The notes: a model not told the origin generated them from the sequence alone. DNA of 61,458 nucleotides from Myxococcales bacterium (GCA_016191785.1 JACPVJ010000037.1:1-61458); one strand, 5' to 3'; positions 18,579-30,081 are shown, counted from the stretch's first letter. Numbers and translations are program-made.

Positions 18579-19338
18579 CCCGGGCTCCCGAGGTGCCGGC
18601 GCCCAGGTGCTTGGCGGCGGGCGCGGGGCCGCGCGCCTTGCGCTCGGCGACGACCCGCACGAGCGCGATCTTCTGCCAGATCTTGTGCGACAGCCCGGTG
18701 GTCAGCTCTTCGACCTCGTCCACCGCCGAGAGCACCACGGGATCCGACATGCGCGCCGAATAGAGGGCGGCGACCTTGCCGATCAGTGCCAAGAGCTCGG
18801 TCGAGTAGTCCAGGTACCGCTGGAGCTCGAAGTCCGTCATGCCCCGTTCGGGCGACGACGCTGTGCGCGGACCCGAGACCAAGAGCACCTCGGGATCCTT
18901 GGTCAGCTGGTGCATGTCCACGATGTGCGCGAGCGCCCGGAGCTCGTGCAACGCCTCGAGCGCGCGGCTGCGCTTGAGCCGACCTTCGAGGGTGACCAAG
19001 AACAGCACCCCGCCACCGATGAAGAACACGGCTTCGAGCAGCGCGTCGACGGTCTGAATCAGCTCGGTGCCGGCGCGGATCTGCCAGCTGAGGCGGAGCG
19101 CGGGCACCATGCCGAAGAGCACCACCAGAAAGCCGACGACCAGCACCCACACCCCGGTGCGCAGCGCACGGTTGGGCCGCCCGAGGTCGATCACGCGATC
19201 GCTGGTGCCGCGGGCGACGCGCGCCACCTCGCGGGCGACCTGGACCAGGCTCGCGGTCGGGAAGCGCTCCTCGATGCGCCGGACCAGCACGTCGATGGTG
19301 TCGACGATGCGGCTCGAATCCAGGCTCGTGAGCGGCAT
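18562..19338 (-). CDS. Membrane protein of unknown function
   Basis: A 258-residue protein from ATG 19338. An N-terminal soluble stretch (DSSRIVDTIDVLVRRIEERF) is followed by two membrane helices at about 56-80 and 95-118, then a long helical cytoplasmic part with LHELRALAHIVDMHQLTKDP. It ends in a basic Ala/Arg-rich tail (GARARARR). It lies 7 bp after glgB on the same strand and may be the last gene of the glycogen operon transcript. No family recognised. Confidence 0.8.
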   Translation of the reverse strand: MPLTSLDSSRIVDTIDVLVRRIEERFPTASLVQVAREVARVARGTSDRVIDLGRPNRALRTGVWVLVVGFLVVLFGMVPALRLSWQIRAGTELIQTVDALLEAVFFIGGGVLFLVTLEGRLKRSRALEALHELRALAHIVDMHQLTKDPEVLLVSGPRTASSPERGMTDFELQRYLDYSTELLALIGKVAALYSARMSDPVVLSAVDEVEELTTGLSHKIWQKIALVRVVAERKARGPAPAAKHLGAGTSGARARARR

Positions 19339-19345
19339 GCGCGAC

Positions 19346-21565
19346 TCAGCTCGGTCGGCCCAGCACGAGCAGGCCGAGCGGGGGCAGAGTGAGCACGGCG
19401 GACTGCGCACGCCCATGGGCCGGGATGGCCTCGGTCTCGAAGCGCTTCATCGTCGCGACCTCGCTGCCGCCGAAGGCCGGGTCGTCCGTCGACAAGAGCT
19501 CGACCCAGCTGCCTGCCTCGGGCAGGCCCACGCGGTAGCCCTCTCGCGGGACCGGGGTCAGGTTCATGACCACGACCACCGAGCCGCCGCCGCCGCGCCG
19601 CAGGTAAGACATCACGCTGTTCGCGTGGTCGCTGCAGTCGATCCACTCGAAGCAGTACGGGTTCGGGTCGTTCTCCCACAGCGCGGGCGTCTCGAGGTAC
19701 AGCCGGCCCAGGGCCTCGAGGAAGGTCTGCAGCTTGCGGCGCTCGGGGTCCTCGAGCAGGTGCCAGTCCACGCTGCCGTCGTGGTCCCACTCGCGCACCT
19801 GCGCGACCTCGGTGCCCATGAACACCAGCTGTTTGCCGGGCCGCGTGTACTGATAGCCGAGCAGCAGGCGCAGGTTGGCGAGCTTCTGCCAGTGGTCGCC
19901 TGGCATCTTCGAATAGAGCGACCCCTTGCCGTGCACCACCTCGTCGTGGCTGATGCTGTTGATGAAGCGCTCGTGGAACTCGTAGATCATCGAGAAGGTG
20001 AGCTGATCTTGGTGGTACTGCCGGTGGATCGGGTTCTTCTCGAAGTACTTGAGCGTGTCGTGCATCCAGCCCATGTTCCACTTGAAGGTGAACCCCAGGC
20101 CGCCCTCCCGCGCGTCGCGCGTGACCCCGGCCCACGAGGTGCTCTCTTCCGCGATGGTGAAGGCGCCGGGGACCTCTTCCGAGATGATGTGATTGGTGGC
20201 CTTCAAGAACTCGATGGCATCCACGTTCTCGCGCCCGCCGTGCTGGTTCGGCAGCCACTCGCCGTGCGGGCGGCTGTAGTCCAGGTACAGCATCGAGGCG
20301 ACGGCATCCACGCGTAGCCCGTCGACGTGCAGCTCGCTGAGCCAATAGAGCGCGCTCGCGAGCAAGAAGTTTCTCACCTCGGGTCGCCCGAAGTTGAAGA
20401 TCAGCGTGCCCCAGTCCGGGTGCTCGCCGCGCCTTGGGTCTTCGTGCTCGTAGAGCGCGGTGCCGTCGAAGCGCCGCAGCGCGAAGTCGTCCTTGGGGAA
20501 GTGCGCCGGCACCCAATCGACGATCACGCCGATCCCGTTCTGATGGCAGTGGTCGACGAACCACCTGAGGTCGTCCGGTGAGCCGTAGCGCGCGCTGGGC
20601 GCGAAATACCCCGTCACCTGGTAGCCCCAGGACCCGAAGAACGGGTGCTCGGCCAGCGGCATCAGCTCGATGTGGGTGAAGCCGAAGCGCTTGCAGTGCT
20701 CGACCAGCTTCGGCGCCGCTTCGCGATAGCTGAGCGAGCGGTTGCCCTCCTCCGGGACGCGCATCCACGAGCCAAGGTGCAGCTCGTACACGTTCATCGG
20801 GCGCCGCGTCGGATCTTGCTTGGCGCGCTCGGTCATCCACCGGCCGTCGTTCCAGACGTGCCGCGAGCGTGCGACCACCGAGGCGGTCGCGGGCGGCAGC
20901 TCGGCGCGCTGCGCCAGCGGATCGGCCTTGAAGCGCATGCCGCCTTCGCGCGTCTTGATCTCGTACTTGTAGAGCGCCCCTTCGTCGATGCCCGGCACGA
21001 ACAGCTCCCACACGCCCGACCCGCCCAGCGAGCGCATGGGCAAGAGGCGGCCGTCCCAGCCGTTGAAGTCGGCGATGATGCTCACCCGGCGCGCGTTGGG
21101 TGCCCAGACCGCGAACGCCGTACCCTTCTCGCCGTCCACGGTGCACAGGTTTGCGCCCAGCACCTTCCACAGCTGCCGGTGGTTGCCCTCGGCGATCAGG
21201 TGCAGATCGAGCTGGCCCAGCACGGGCATGAACCGGTACGGGTCGCCCCGCTCCCAGCGGTTGCCGTCGGCGAAGTGAAAGCGCAGCCGATACACCAGCG
21301 GAAGGCTGGCGCCCGGCACGAACACCGCGAACATGCCGTGGCCCAGCGCGACCATCTGCAATGCGCTCTCGCGCGAGAGCAGACACTCGGCCCGTTTTGC
21401 GTCCGGATGGAATGCCCGCACGACCACGCCGGCACGCCCGCCGACGGTGGCCGAGTGCGCTCCCAAGATGCGGTGCGGCTCGTGGTGGTCGCCGTGCAAG
21501 AGCAGGCGCATGTCCTCGGCAGAGCCCTGGAGCTCGGCGACGGCGTCCTGTGGGTGCTCGTTCAT
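19346..21565 (-). CDS. glgB: 1,4-alpha-glucan branching enzyme
   Basis: Makes alpha-1,6 branches in glycogen. The 739-residue protein (ATG 21565; the in-frame GTG at 21586 is less likely) has two N-terminal carbohydrate-binding beta domains, the second at about 130-230 with ADFNGWDGR, and a GH13 barrel with ELMPLAEHPFFGSWGYQ, the nucleophile region HVDGLRVDAVASMLYLDYSR, the acid residue in IAEESTSW, and SHDEVVHGKGS. All catalytic residues of GH13_9 are present. It belongs to a leftward operon with glgE and glgX. Confidence 0.97.
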   Translation of the reverse strand: MNEHPQDAVAELQGSAEDMRLLLHGDHHEPHRILGAHSATVGGRAGVVVRAFHPDAKRAECLLSRESALQMVALGHGMFAVFVPGASLPLVYRLRFHFADGNRWERGDPYRFMPVLGQLDLHLIAEGNHRQLWKVLGANLCTVDGEKGTAFAVWAPNARRVSIIADFNGWDGRLLPMRSLGGSGVWELFVPGIDEGALYKYEIKTREGGMRFKADPLAQRAELPPATASVVARSRHVWNDGRWMTERAKQDPTRRPMNVYELHLGSWMRVPEEGNRSLSYREAAPKLVEHCKRFGFTHIELMPLAEHPFFGSWGYQVTGYFAPSARYGSPDDLRWFVDHCHQNGIGVIVDWVPAHFPKDDFALRRFDGTALYEHEDPRRGEHPDWGTLIFNFGRPEVRNFLLASALYWLSELHVDGLRVDAVASMLYLDYSRPHGEWLPNQHGGRENVDAIEFLKATNHIISEEVPGAFTIAEESTSWAGVTRDAREGGLGFTFKWNMGWMHDTLKYFEKNPIHRQYHQDQLTFSMIYEFHERFINSISHDEVVHGKGSLYSKMPGDHWQKLANLRLLLGYQYTRPGKQLVFMGTEVAQVREWDHDGSVDWHLLEDPERRKLQTFLEALGRLYLETPALWENDPNPYCFEWIDCSDHANSVMSYLRRGGGGSVVVVMNLTPVPREGYRVGLPEAGSWVELLSTDDPAFGGSEVATMKRFETEAIPAHGRAQSAVLTLPPLGLLVLGRPS

Positions 21566-21590
21566 CGGGTGTGCGCTGCTTACCACAGGC

Positions 21591-22442
21591 TCAGCCGCGC
21601 TTCGCGCCCCAGTTCAGCGACCACTGGACGCGCTGCCCACCCATGGGCCCGTGCGGACGGTGCTCGTCGCGTTCGCCGTGGGCGTTCTCGACCCGCCAGC
21701 GCCGCACACCGATCTCGAACCCGAGGTCCCGCGCTGCGATCTCGCGCAGGGCCACCGCGTCCTTGGCGATGCTGGTGGCGCTCTCGGGGATCTGGCGGCT
21801 CACGGTGCACAGCATGCGAGAGCCGCTCAAGGCCACGCGGACGCTGCGGGCCATCGGCAAGGTCGACGCGTACAGCTCGACCCAGAGGCCGCGCTCTCGG
21901 CCCCGCCACAGCGCCTCGACCTGATCGGCGACCGTGGGCCGAGCGCCGAAACGGCGGGGGGGCACCGAGAGCTGGCCTTCGCGCCGCGCGGATGCGATGC
22001 GCAGCGCTGACAGCACGTGCTCGCACGCGCCGAGTTGCCCCGGGGTCAGGCCCTCGGCACACAGCGCGGTGCAGCGACCGAACAGCTTGATCACCGAGCC
22101 GAAGTGCAGCGTGACATCGAGCAGCTCGCGCTCGTCGTCCCGCAGGCACACGCTGGTGTAGTCCACGCCGCCCGCTGAGCCGATCAGGCGGGCCAGCGAC
22201 TCGCGCGTCGGCGCCGTGGCCAGCTCGAGGTGGACCTCGAGCCGCTCGACCACGCCGCTGCCCCCGCGCTCGACGAACGCCGCCTCGAGGGCCGCGTGCG
22301 GGTGAGCCTCGGTGGGTTCGATCGCCTCGATGTGCACCACCCCGACCGGGTCGGTGGTCTGATCGATGATGGCGTGCTCGGCGCGCGTCACCAGGCCCAG
22401 CAGGCCCTCGTCGGCCGCCGACTCGACGATCAGCGCGGCCAC
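21591..22442 (-). CDS. Unknown protein inside the glgE-glgX-glgB operon
   Basis: A 283-residue soluble protein. Start is GTG 22442 (VAALIVESAADEG), 5 bp past the glgX stop; 25 bp separate its end from glgB. Visible features are an N-terminal alpha/beta region (VVHIEAIEPTEAHPHAALEAAF), a middle part with LLDVTLHFGSVIKLFGRCTALC, and a basic C-terminus ending in WSLNWGAKRG. No glycoside hydrolase or transferase motif is visible and I do not recognise the family. Tight spacing on both sides points to a role tied to alpha-glucan metabolism, perhaps regulatory. Confidence 0.75.
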   Translation of the reverse strand: MAALIVESAADEGLLGLVTRAEHAIIDQTTDPVGVVHIEAIEPTEAHPHAALEAAFVERGGSGVVERLEVHLELATAPTRESLARLIGSAGGVDYTSVCLRDDERELLDVTLHFGSVIKLFGRCTALCAEGLTPGQLGACEHVLSALRIASARREGQLSVPPRRFGARPTVADQVEALWRGRERGLWVELYASTLPMARSVRVALSGSRMLCTVSRQIPESATSIAKDAVALREIAARDLGFEIGVRRWRVENAHGERDEHRPHGPMGGQRVQWSLNWGAKRG

Positions 22443-22447
22443 CGAGG

Positions 22448-24550
<2,103 letters not shown>

Positions 24551-24564
24551 GGAGAGCGACTCTA

Positions 24565-26538
24565 TCAGGCCTCGGCGTCGCTTCGCACGATGCGCAACAC
24601 GTGCCCGACTTTGTCGCTCGGATCCAGGCGTACGAAGTTGCGCGCGCCGGCCCAGGCGTAGCGCTCACCGGTCAAGAGGTCGACCACCTGATAGGGCTGG
24701 TGGTGCCCCAGCCCGAGCTCGTCGACCGGGACGTGGACGAACGTCTCGTGGGTGTGATGGGGATCGGTATTGACCACCACGATCAGGTCGTCGCCCGGCG
24801 CCCCCTTCCAGTACGCGAGCACGGGCTCGGCCTCGGTCTGCAAGAAACGCAGGTTGTCCAGACGCTGGAGCGCCGGGTGCTCGCGCCGGATGCGATTCAC
24901 GCGCGTCACGTCGGCGCGGATGTTCCCCGGCGCTTGCCAGTCGCGCAGCTTGAGCTCGTATTTCTCCGAGTCCAGGTACTCTTCGCTGCCGCGTCGCACC
25001 GGCGCGTTCTCGCACAGCTCGAAGCCGCTGTAGATGCCGTAGGTCGGGCTGAGCGTGCCGGCCAAGAGCAGGCGAACGCGGAACCCCGCCCGGCCGCCGT
25101 CTTGCAGGTACTCGTGCAAGATGTCCGGCGTGTTGGCGAAGAAGTTCGGCCGGTAGTACTCGGCCATCTCGCCCTGCGACAGCTCGCTCAGGTACTCGCG
25201 CAGCTCCCACGCCGTGTTCTTCCAAGTGAAGTAGGTGTAGCTCTGAGAAAACCCCAGCTTGGCCAGCGCCTGCATGCGCTTCGGCCGGGTGAAGGCCTCT
25301 GCCAGGAAGATCACCTGAGGGTGGCGGCGATGGACCTCGCTGATCAGCCACTCCCAGAACACGAACGGCTTGGTGTGCGGGTTGTCCACCCGGAACGCGT
25401 GCACGCCCTGGTCGACCCAAAACAGCACCAGATCGCGGCAGGCGGTCCAGAGCGCGTGCCGATCGGAGCACCAGAAGTCGAGCGGGTAAATGTCTTCGTA
25501 CTTCTTCGGCGGGTTCTCGGCGTGGCGCAGCGTCCCGTCGGGTCGAACGAAGAACCACTCGGGGTGCTGATGGATCCACGGGTGATCGGGTGAGCACTGC
25601 AGCGCGAAGTCGAGGGCGATCTCCATCCCGTGCTCGCCCGCCGCCCGCACCAGGCGCCGGAAGTCGTCCATCGTCCCGAGCTCTGGATGGATGGCATCGT
25701 GGCCGCCCTGCTCGTTGCCGATGGCCCAGGGGCTGCCGACGTCGCTCGGCTGGCAGGTGCGGGCGTTGTTGCGCCCCTTGCGGTGCGTGACCCCAATCGG
25801 GTGGATCGGTGGCAGGTAGAGCACGTCGAAGCCGAGCGATGCCAGATCCGGCAGGCGCCGCTCGACGTCGGCGAAGGTGCCGTGCACGCCCGCGGCGTCG
25901 CTCGCCGACCGCGGGAAGAGCTCGTACCAAGTGCTGAACCGTGCGCGCTCACGGTCCACGTACAGCTCGCGCACCTCGTGCCGGGTCACGTGCTCGGGAT
26001 CCAGCGGCCCGGCCATGGCCTCTTCCAGCTTCTTGCTGAACGCCACCGCCAGCCGCGCGTCGACGCTGGCCCGGGTGTCGCCGAGCGCCTTGACCGCATG
26101 CCGCACCTCGAGCGGGGTCTCGTCACCCAGCCAGGCCAGCCGGCGATGCGCCAGCTGTTCGCCCTCCAAGAGCTCGCTGGTCACGTCTTGCCCCGCGTCG
26201 AGCCGCTTCTTCAGATCTTCGCGCCAGGTCCGGAACGGATCGGGCCAGGCCTCGACGGTGTACTCCCAGCGGCCGATCTTGTCGGTCACGAATCGACCGT
26301 GCCAGACGTCGGCGTCGAAGTCGTGACTCATCGCTGCTTCGCGCCACAGCCGCTCGCCGGGCCCCCGACACAACAGCTGGGCGCCGATCAGCTCGTGTCC
26401 GTCCTTGAAGATGTCGGCGGTCACGCGGACCGAATCACCCAGGGTCCGCTTGATCGGGTGTCGTCCCCCGTCGAGCTCAGGTCGAAGGCGCTCGATGACG
26501 ACGCGGGGCAAATGGGGAGGGGGGCGTGTGCTCGACAT
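24565..26538 (-). CDS. glgE: Alpha-1,4-glucan:maltose-1-phosphate maltosyltransferase
   Basis: Extends alpha-1,4-glucan with maltose from maltose 1-phosphate. The 657-residue protein has the family's N-terminal segment RVVIERLRPELDGG at 11-24, the KGRNN motif (HRKGRNNART), the nucleophile Asp in FRVDNPHTKPFVFWEWLI near residue 390, the acid Glu in IFLAEAFTRPK and the YFTWKNTAWEL segment that separates GlgE from amylases. No treS, pep2 or glgM gene is in the window, so the source of maltose 1-phosphate lies elsewhere. The start is overlapped for 118 bp by the 3' end of the RAYT-like gene upstream, in another frame. Confidence 0.96.
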   Translation of the reverse strand: MSSTRPPPHLPRVVIERLRPELDGGRHPIKRTLGDSVRVTADIFKDGHELIGAQLLCRGPGERLWREAAMSHDFDADVWHGRFVTDKIGRWEYTVEAWPDPFRTWREDLKKRLDAGQDVTSELLEGEQLAHRRLAWLGDETPLEVRHAVKALGDTRASVDARLAVAFSKKLEEAMAGPLDPEHVTRHEVRELYVDRERARFSTWYELFPRSASDAAGVHGTFADVERRLPDLASLGFDVLYLPPIHPIGVTHRKGRNNARTCQPSDVGSPWAIGNEQGGHDAIHPELGTMDDFRRLVRAAGEHGMEIALDFALQCSPDHPWIHQHPEWFFVRPDGTLRHAENPPKKYEDIYPLDFWCSDRHALWTACRDLVLFWVDQGVHAFRVDNPHTKPFVFWEWLISEVHRRHPQVIFLAEAFTRPKRMQALAKLGFSQSYTYFTWKNTAWELREYLSELSQGEMAEYYRPNFFANTPDILHEYLQDGGRAGFRVRLLLAGTLSPTYGIYSGFELCENAPVRRGSEEYLDSEKYELKLRDWQAPGNIRADVTRVNRIRREHPALQRLDNLRFLQTEAEPVLAYWKGAPGDDLIVVVNTDPHHTHETFVHVPVDELGLGHHQPYQVVDLLTGERYAWAGARNFVRLDPSDKVGHVLRIVRSDAEA

Positions 26539-27389
26539 GCTGCCTTCTCGCGACCTTCCGGCCCGCGGCGCGCAGCGTCAAGCGAATCGCGCAGCGCGCG
26601 CGCGGTCTCACCCTCGAAGCAGAGGCGTGCGTCGCCCAGGCACAATTCGGCAGGTGGCAACCAGCGCAAATCGGTGCCCCGCGCGAGCCGGCGCACGCTG
26701 GCAGGATGGATCGACAGCGCGTGCCCCAGCGCCGCGCTTCGGCCCCAACCCTGCGCGTGCGCGAGCGCGACCGCGACTCGCCGCTGCACTACCGCGGGGC
26801 TCCAGAGCGTCGCCGACGCGGCCGCCAGCAAGACCCGCCCGAGCGGGAGCTCGGACACCGCCGTCGGGTTTGCTGCCATCGGGAGGGGCGTGCCGGTTCG
26901 GCGGTGGTCGGTGGTCGTGTACTCGTGCAGGCGCTGCTCGAAACCTTCGCGCGGCCAGCGAAACTCCCACGCCACGTCAGCGGGATCAACCCACGGGTCG
27001 AGCTCTGCCCCCATCAAACCGCGGTACGTCGACCACGGCCAGCTGAGCGGGTCGGCGACGAGCGACGTATCGCACGGGCCCGTGTGGACCTCCCGCATGT
27101 AACGCACCATCTGCGACCGTATCGCCACCTCGTAGGGGCGATACACCCGGTGCCACTGGTCCGGCCTCCGGCTCCGGCGCGCGACCCACGCGAGCTGCCG
27201 CGACAGCGCGCGCATGGCGCGGTCGGGTCTGTCGGTCTCCAGCAGGATGTCGATGTCGCTGGGCGTGAGGGAAGCCGCCCACACCCGCGGGAACACGCGT
27301 CGGAGCGCGAACCAGGTGTTCCAGGCCAGGACGGGATCGGAGAGTGGGAAGTGGGAGTCCCGCGCACGCGCAAAGAGGCGAATCACCAT
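26421..27389 (-). CDS. REP-associated tyrosine transposase (RAYT)-like protein with altered HUH motif
   Basis: A 322-residue protein from ATG 27389. The central and C-terminal pattern, RYMREVH then ADPLSWPWSTYRGLMG, matches the RAYT/Y1 transposase signature (YIHLNPVRAG ... WPWSSYR). Where RAYTs carry the metal-binding HUH (NHVHLL), this protein reads SDIDILLE, both His being replaced by Asp. The C-terminal 80 residues (VVQRRVAVALAHAQGWG, HPASVRRLARG) look like a helix-turn-helix add-on. The end runs 118 bp into glgE in another frame, suggesting loss of the original stop. Two REP-like palindromes lie 85-195 bp upstream. It is probably a domesticated or decaying RAYT. Confidence 0.65.
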   Translation of the reverse strand: MVIRLFARARDSHFPLSDPVLAWNTWFALRRVFPRVWAASLTPSDIDILLETDRPDRAMRALSRQLAWVARRSRRPDQWHRVYRPYEVAIRSQMVRYMREVHTGPCDTSLVADPLSWPWSTYRGLMGAELDPWVDPADVAWEFRWPREGFEQRLHEYTTTDHRRTGTPLPMAANPTAVSELPLGRVLLAAASATLWSPAVVQRRVAVALAHAQGWGRSAALGHALSIHPASVRRLARGTDLRWLPPAELCLGDARLCFEGETARALRDSLDAARRGPEGREKAACRAHAPLPICPASSSSAFDLSSTGDDTRSSGPWVIRSA

Positions 27390-27474
27390 GTCTGCCCCTC
27401 GGCACCGGGGAGCAGCGAGTTGCGTGCGGCGTGGATCGCGTCGTCGGGACCTGGTGCGCCCCCGTGGGGTCGCC

Positions 27475-27582
27475 GCATGCCCTCTCCCCAACCCGTTGGA
27501 GTGGGGCTTGCCATCGACGGCGTCGGCGGGCGCGAACGGGTTGCCGCGTGCGCTCTCCCCAACCCGTCGGAGTGGGGCCGCC
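27475..27582. repeat. Pair of REP-like palindromes upstream of the RAYT-like gene
   Basis: Two head-to-tail units, 27475-27512 and 27546-27582, share CTCTCCCCAACCCGT, then a T or C, then GGAGTGGGGC. Each can fold with a CCCCA/TGGGG stem. Their closeness to a RAYT-like gene fits the known REP-RAYT association. Confidence 0.6.
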
Positions 27583-28098
27583 TGACGGCCCTGGATTGCA
27601 CGCGCCCGCGAGCATTCTGCCTCTCTGTGCCGGCTGACACGAGCAAACCGCTCAGCGCGCGAGCATTTCCTGGCCGTGTGCGCGGCGGTTGAAGCTGAAG
27701 CCACCAAGTTGCTCGCGTGGCGAACCGGCACCGTACGCGATCGGGCGCGCGAGGAAGAGGGGATGCTCGTGGCTCCAACCGGAGACGCTACCCCTCGAGA
27801 TCGGATCGCCGAAGTGCTCGCGGAGCGCGCAGAACGGCCCTGTCAGCGCGTGGCCGCCGGCAGAGACGCGCCAAATGCGCGCTGGGTGAGCGAGATGCGT
27901 GTGTGAAGGCGGACACGGCGCTCGAACGCGCGCGGTTGCGAACAATCCGGGTCGATGTGGAGACCCCTGGCGGGCCGACGAGGAGACCCCTGGCGGGCCG
28001 ACGAGGAGACCCCTGGCGGGCCGACGAGGAGACCCCTATCGCGCCGATCGAACGCGCGCGGCTGCGAGCAATCCGGCTCGATGGGGGGGGAAGGGCGA
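27583..28098. other. Non-coding, repeat-bearing gap
   Basis: No frame here has convincing protein features. It contains a 23-bp tandem array at 27961-28051 and a flanking diverged direct repeat. Open frames on both strands are byproducts of high GC. Confidence 0.55.
27922..28086. repeat. 23-bp tandem repeats flanked by 35-bp direct repeats
   Basis: Units starting AGACCCCTGGCGGGCCGACG and ending AGG occur at 27961, 27984 and 28007, with a partial fourth copy at 28030. A diverged direct repeat brackets them: CGAACGCGCGCGGTTGCGAA at 27924 and CGAACGCGCGCGGCTGCGAG at 28050, both continuing with CAATCCGG and TCGATG. Function unknown. Confidence 0.85.
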
Positions 28099-30081
28099 TC
28101 ACCGTCGGTACGGCACCGTGTACCCGGGGCGCCGCAAGGTGTGGGCGTCGAAGAACTGGCGGGCGAGCGACACCCAGGACGCCGCGTCGACCTCGCTCCG
28201 GGCAATCAGGTTGCGCTCCTCGCTCGGATCCGTCTGCAGATCGTAGACCTCCTCGGTGTTCACCTGGTCGTCGAGGATGATCTTGTAGCGGCGGTGGAGC
28301 AGCAGCATCTTCTTCATGCGACCTTCGGCTGCGATCGGGCGCGCGAGCTTGGGGCTCGCCCCAGCGACGAAGGGGGCGAGACTCTCGCCCATGCAGCGCC
28401 CGGGGGCGGGTCGTCCGAACAAGTCCAGGACGGTGGGACCAAGGTCGATCACGCTGACCGGGGTCTCGACTCGCCGGGGTCGGGCTCCGGGCGCGCGGAT
28501 CATCAGCGGCACGCGCAGGAGCTCGTCGTACAAGCTGGTCGAGTGCCCGAAGTGGCCACGCTCTCCGAAGGCTTCCCCGTGGTCAGAGGTGACGATCAAG
28601 ATCGTGCGCCGCGCGAGCCCGTGCTGCTCGAGGGCCGCGTCGATGCGGGCGAGTTGGCCGTCTACCAGCGCCAGCTGTGTCAGATGTTTCTCCAGCGGGG
28701 TCGCGCCGGCGGCCCGGCCGCGCATGCCGGCGTGGGTGTCCAGGAAGTGCGTGAACCCGAACGCGGGCCGGTCGCCGACTTCTGCCAACCGCGCGATGAT
28801 GGCGTCGGCGACGACGGGCGCGGGAGTGTACTTGGTGCCTTGCGGCGGGATGTGCAGCTCGTCGGTGAAGCCCCGGGCGACCCCGAACGCGTTGACCATC
28901 CACGGGGCGGGCGCGACGTTGAAGGTATACACCCCCGCGCGACTGAGCAGCGTCGGGAATCGGTCCCGGTCTTCCGCGTCTGGCCAGATACCGCCGCTCG
29001 CGTTCGACCAGAAGATCTGGGAGAAGTGCAGACACGAGAACAAGCTGCTCAGCGTGTAAGCCGTCTGGGCCCCGGGGGTGCGCGCGTTGTCGAACGACAC
29101 CGCGCTGTCGCGCAGCTTGGCCAGGAACGGCGCGCGCGCGTCGTGCTGCTTCGACAGGAGCACGTCGGCGCGGAGACCGTCGATCGACAGGAGCAGCACC
29201 ACCGGGCGATCGGGCGCGGTGAATGCGCCGGTCGCGGGAGCGTCGGGTGCCCGGGAGCGCGACTGGAACCACGCTCGACTCTCGATCGGGATCGGGGCAA
29301 CGTCGCGTGAGCGCGCTTGGTGCAGCCGCGCGAGCTGGGGCATCACCACCGAGCCCTCACTGCGAAGCAGCTCGAGCACCAGCGGGGTGCCAGGCCAGAT
29401 CAGCAGGGTGGGTGCGACCAGGGCGACCGTCGCGGCCCAGGGCGCGAGCCGCAGTGGGAGCGGCCATCGCGCGGGGAGCGAGGGCCAGCGCCGGGGAAGC
29501 TCCGCGGTGCAGAGCGCCGCCGCGATCAGCGCGACGCCGGCGAGCGCGGCGAACAGGTGCACGCCGGAGTACCCGCCCGGGAGGAGATGATGGTTCGACG
29601 CCAGCGCCAGAGTGCCGGCCACGCCGAGCGCGATGCGCGTGGGGTGACGCCGGACCCCCCGGCCCGCGATCACGATCAGACCGAACCCGATCCCCACGGC
29701 CACCGCCACCGCCACCTCGATCGCCCTCGGAAACGTCGGCGCAACGCGCCAGGCGAAGTTGCTCACGTCGTCCTCGAGCAACCCGAACGCGCCGAGCCCG
29801 GTGATCGCCGCGGTGGCAAGGGGAGCCCCGCGTGGGCCGACGCGCGCGGTGACCCGCAGGCGGTGAGCCAGCGCGACCACCGCGATCAGCGCGAGCCCCA
29901 GCGCCAGGTGCTGCCCAGCGTCGAGCAGGTGGCGGAGCACCCGGAGCTTCACCCCTGTGCGGGGCAGGCGCTGGACGGCGATCGCCACCGCGTTGATCAG
30001 GCACAGCGCCAGGGTGCCGACCAGGAGGCCGCGAACTGGGCCGAAACGACGTCTTTCTTGCGGCTCGGCCACAGGACCCAT
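28099..30081 (-). CDS. Alkaline phosphatase-superfamily (sulfatase/phosphotransferase) membrane enzyme A
   Basis: A 660-residue protein. About 250 N-terminal residues form a membrane domain of five to seven helices; the catalytic domain faces outward. Metal motifs are LLLSIDGLRADV near residue 300 and VTSDHGEAFGERGHFGHS near residue 505. At the nucleophile position the sequence is TPGAQTAYTLSSLFS: the Cys/Ser-x-Pro-x-Arg of true sulfatases is absent and a Thr is available, as in LtaS-type and phosphoethanolamine transferases. It is therefore more likely a phospho-group transferase or phosphodiesterase than a sulfatase. It diverges from a paralog at 30202. Confidence 0.85.
   Translation of the reverse strand: MGPVAEPQERRRFGPVRGLLVGTLALCLINAVAIAVQRLPRTGVKLRVLRHLLDAGQHLALGLALIAVVALAHRLRVTARVGPRGAPLATAAITGLGAFGLLEDDVSNFAWRVAPTFPRAIEVAVAVAVGIGFGLIVIAGRGVRRHPTRIALGVAGTLALASNHHLLPGGYSGVHLFAALAGVALIAAALCTAELPRRWPSLPARWPLPLRLAPWAATVALVAPTLLIWPGTPLVLELLRSEGSVVMPQLARLHQARSRDVAPIPIESRAWFQSRSRAPDAPATGAFTAPDRPVVLLLSIDGLRADVLLSKQHDARAPFLAKLRDSAVSFDNARTPGAQTAYTLSSLFSCLHFSQIFWSNASGGIWPDAEDRDRFPTLLSRAGVYTFNVAPAPWMVNAFGVARGFTDELHIPPQGTKYTPAPVVADAIIARLAEVGDRPAFGFTHFLDTHAGMRGRAAGATPLEKHLTQLALVDGQLARIDAALEQHGLARRTILIVTSDHGEAFGERGHFGHSTSLYDELLRVPLMIRAPGARPRRVETPVSVIDLGPTVLDLFGRPAPGRCMGESLAPFVAGASPKLARPIAAEGRMKKMLLLHRRYKIILDDQVNTEEVYDLQTDPSEERNLIARSEVDAASWVSLARQFFDAHTLRRPGYTVPYRR

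Noticed and set aside
27958..28030. CRISPR array
   Set aside because: The 23-bp units are contiguous with no unique spacers, and no cas gene is nearby.
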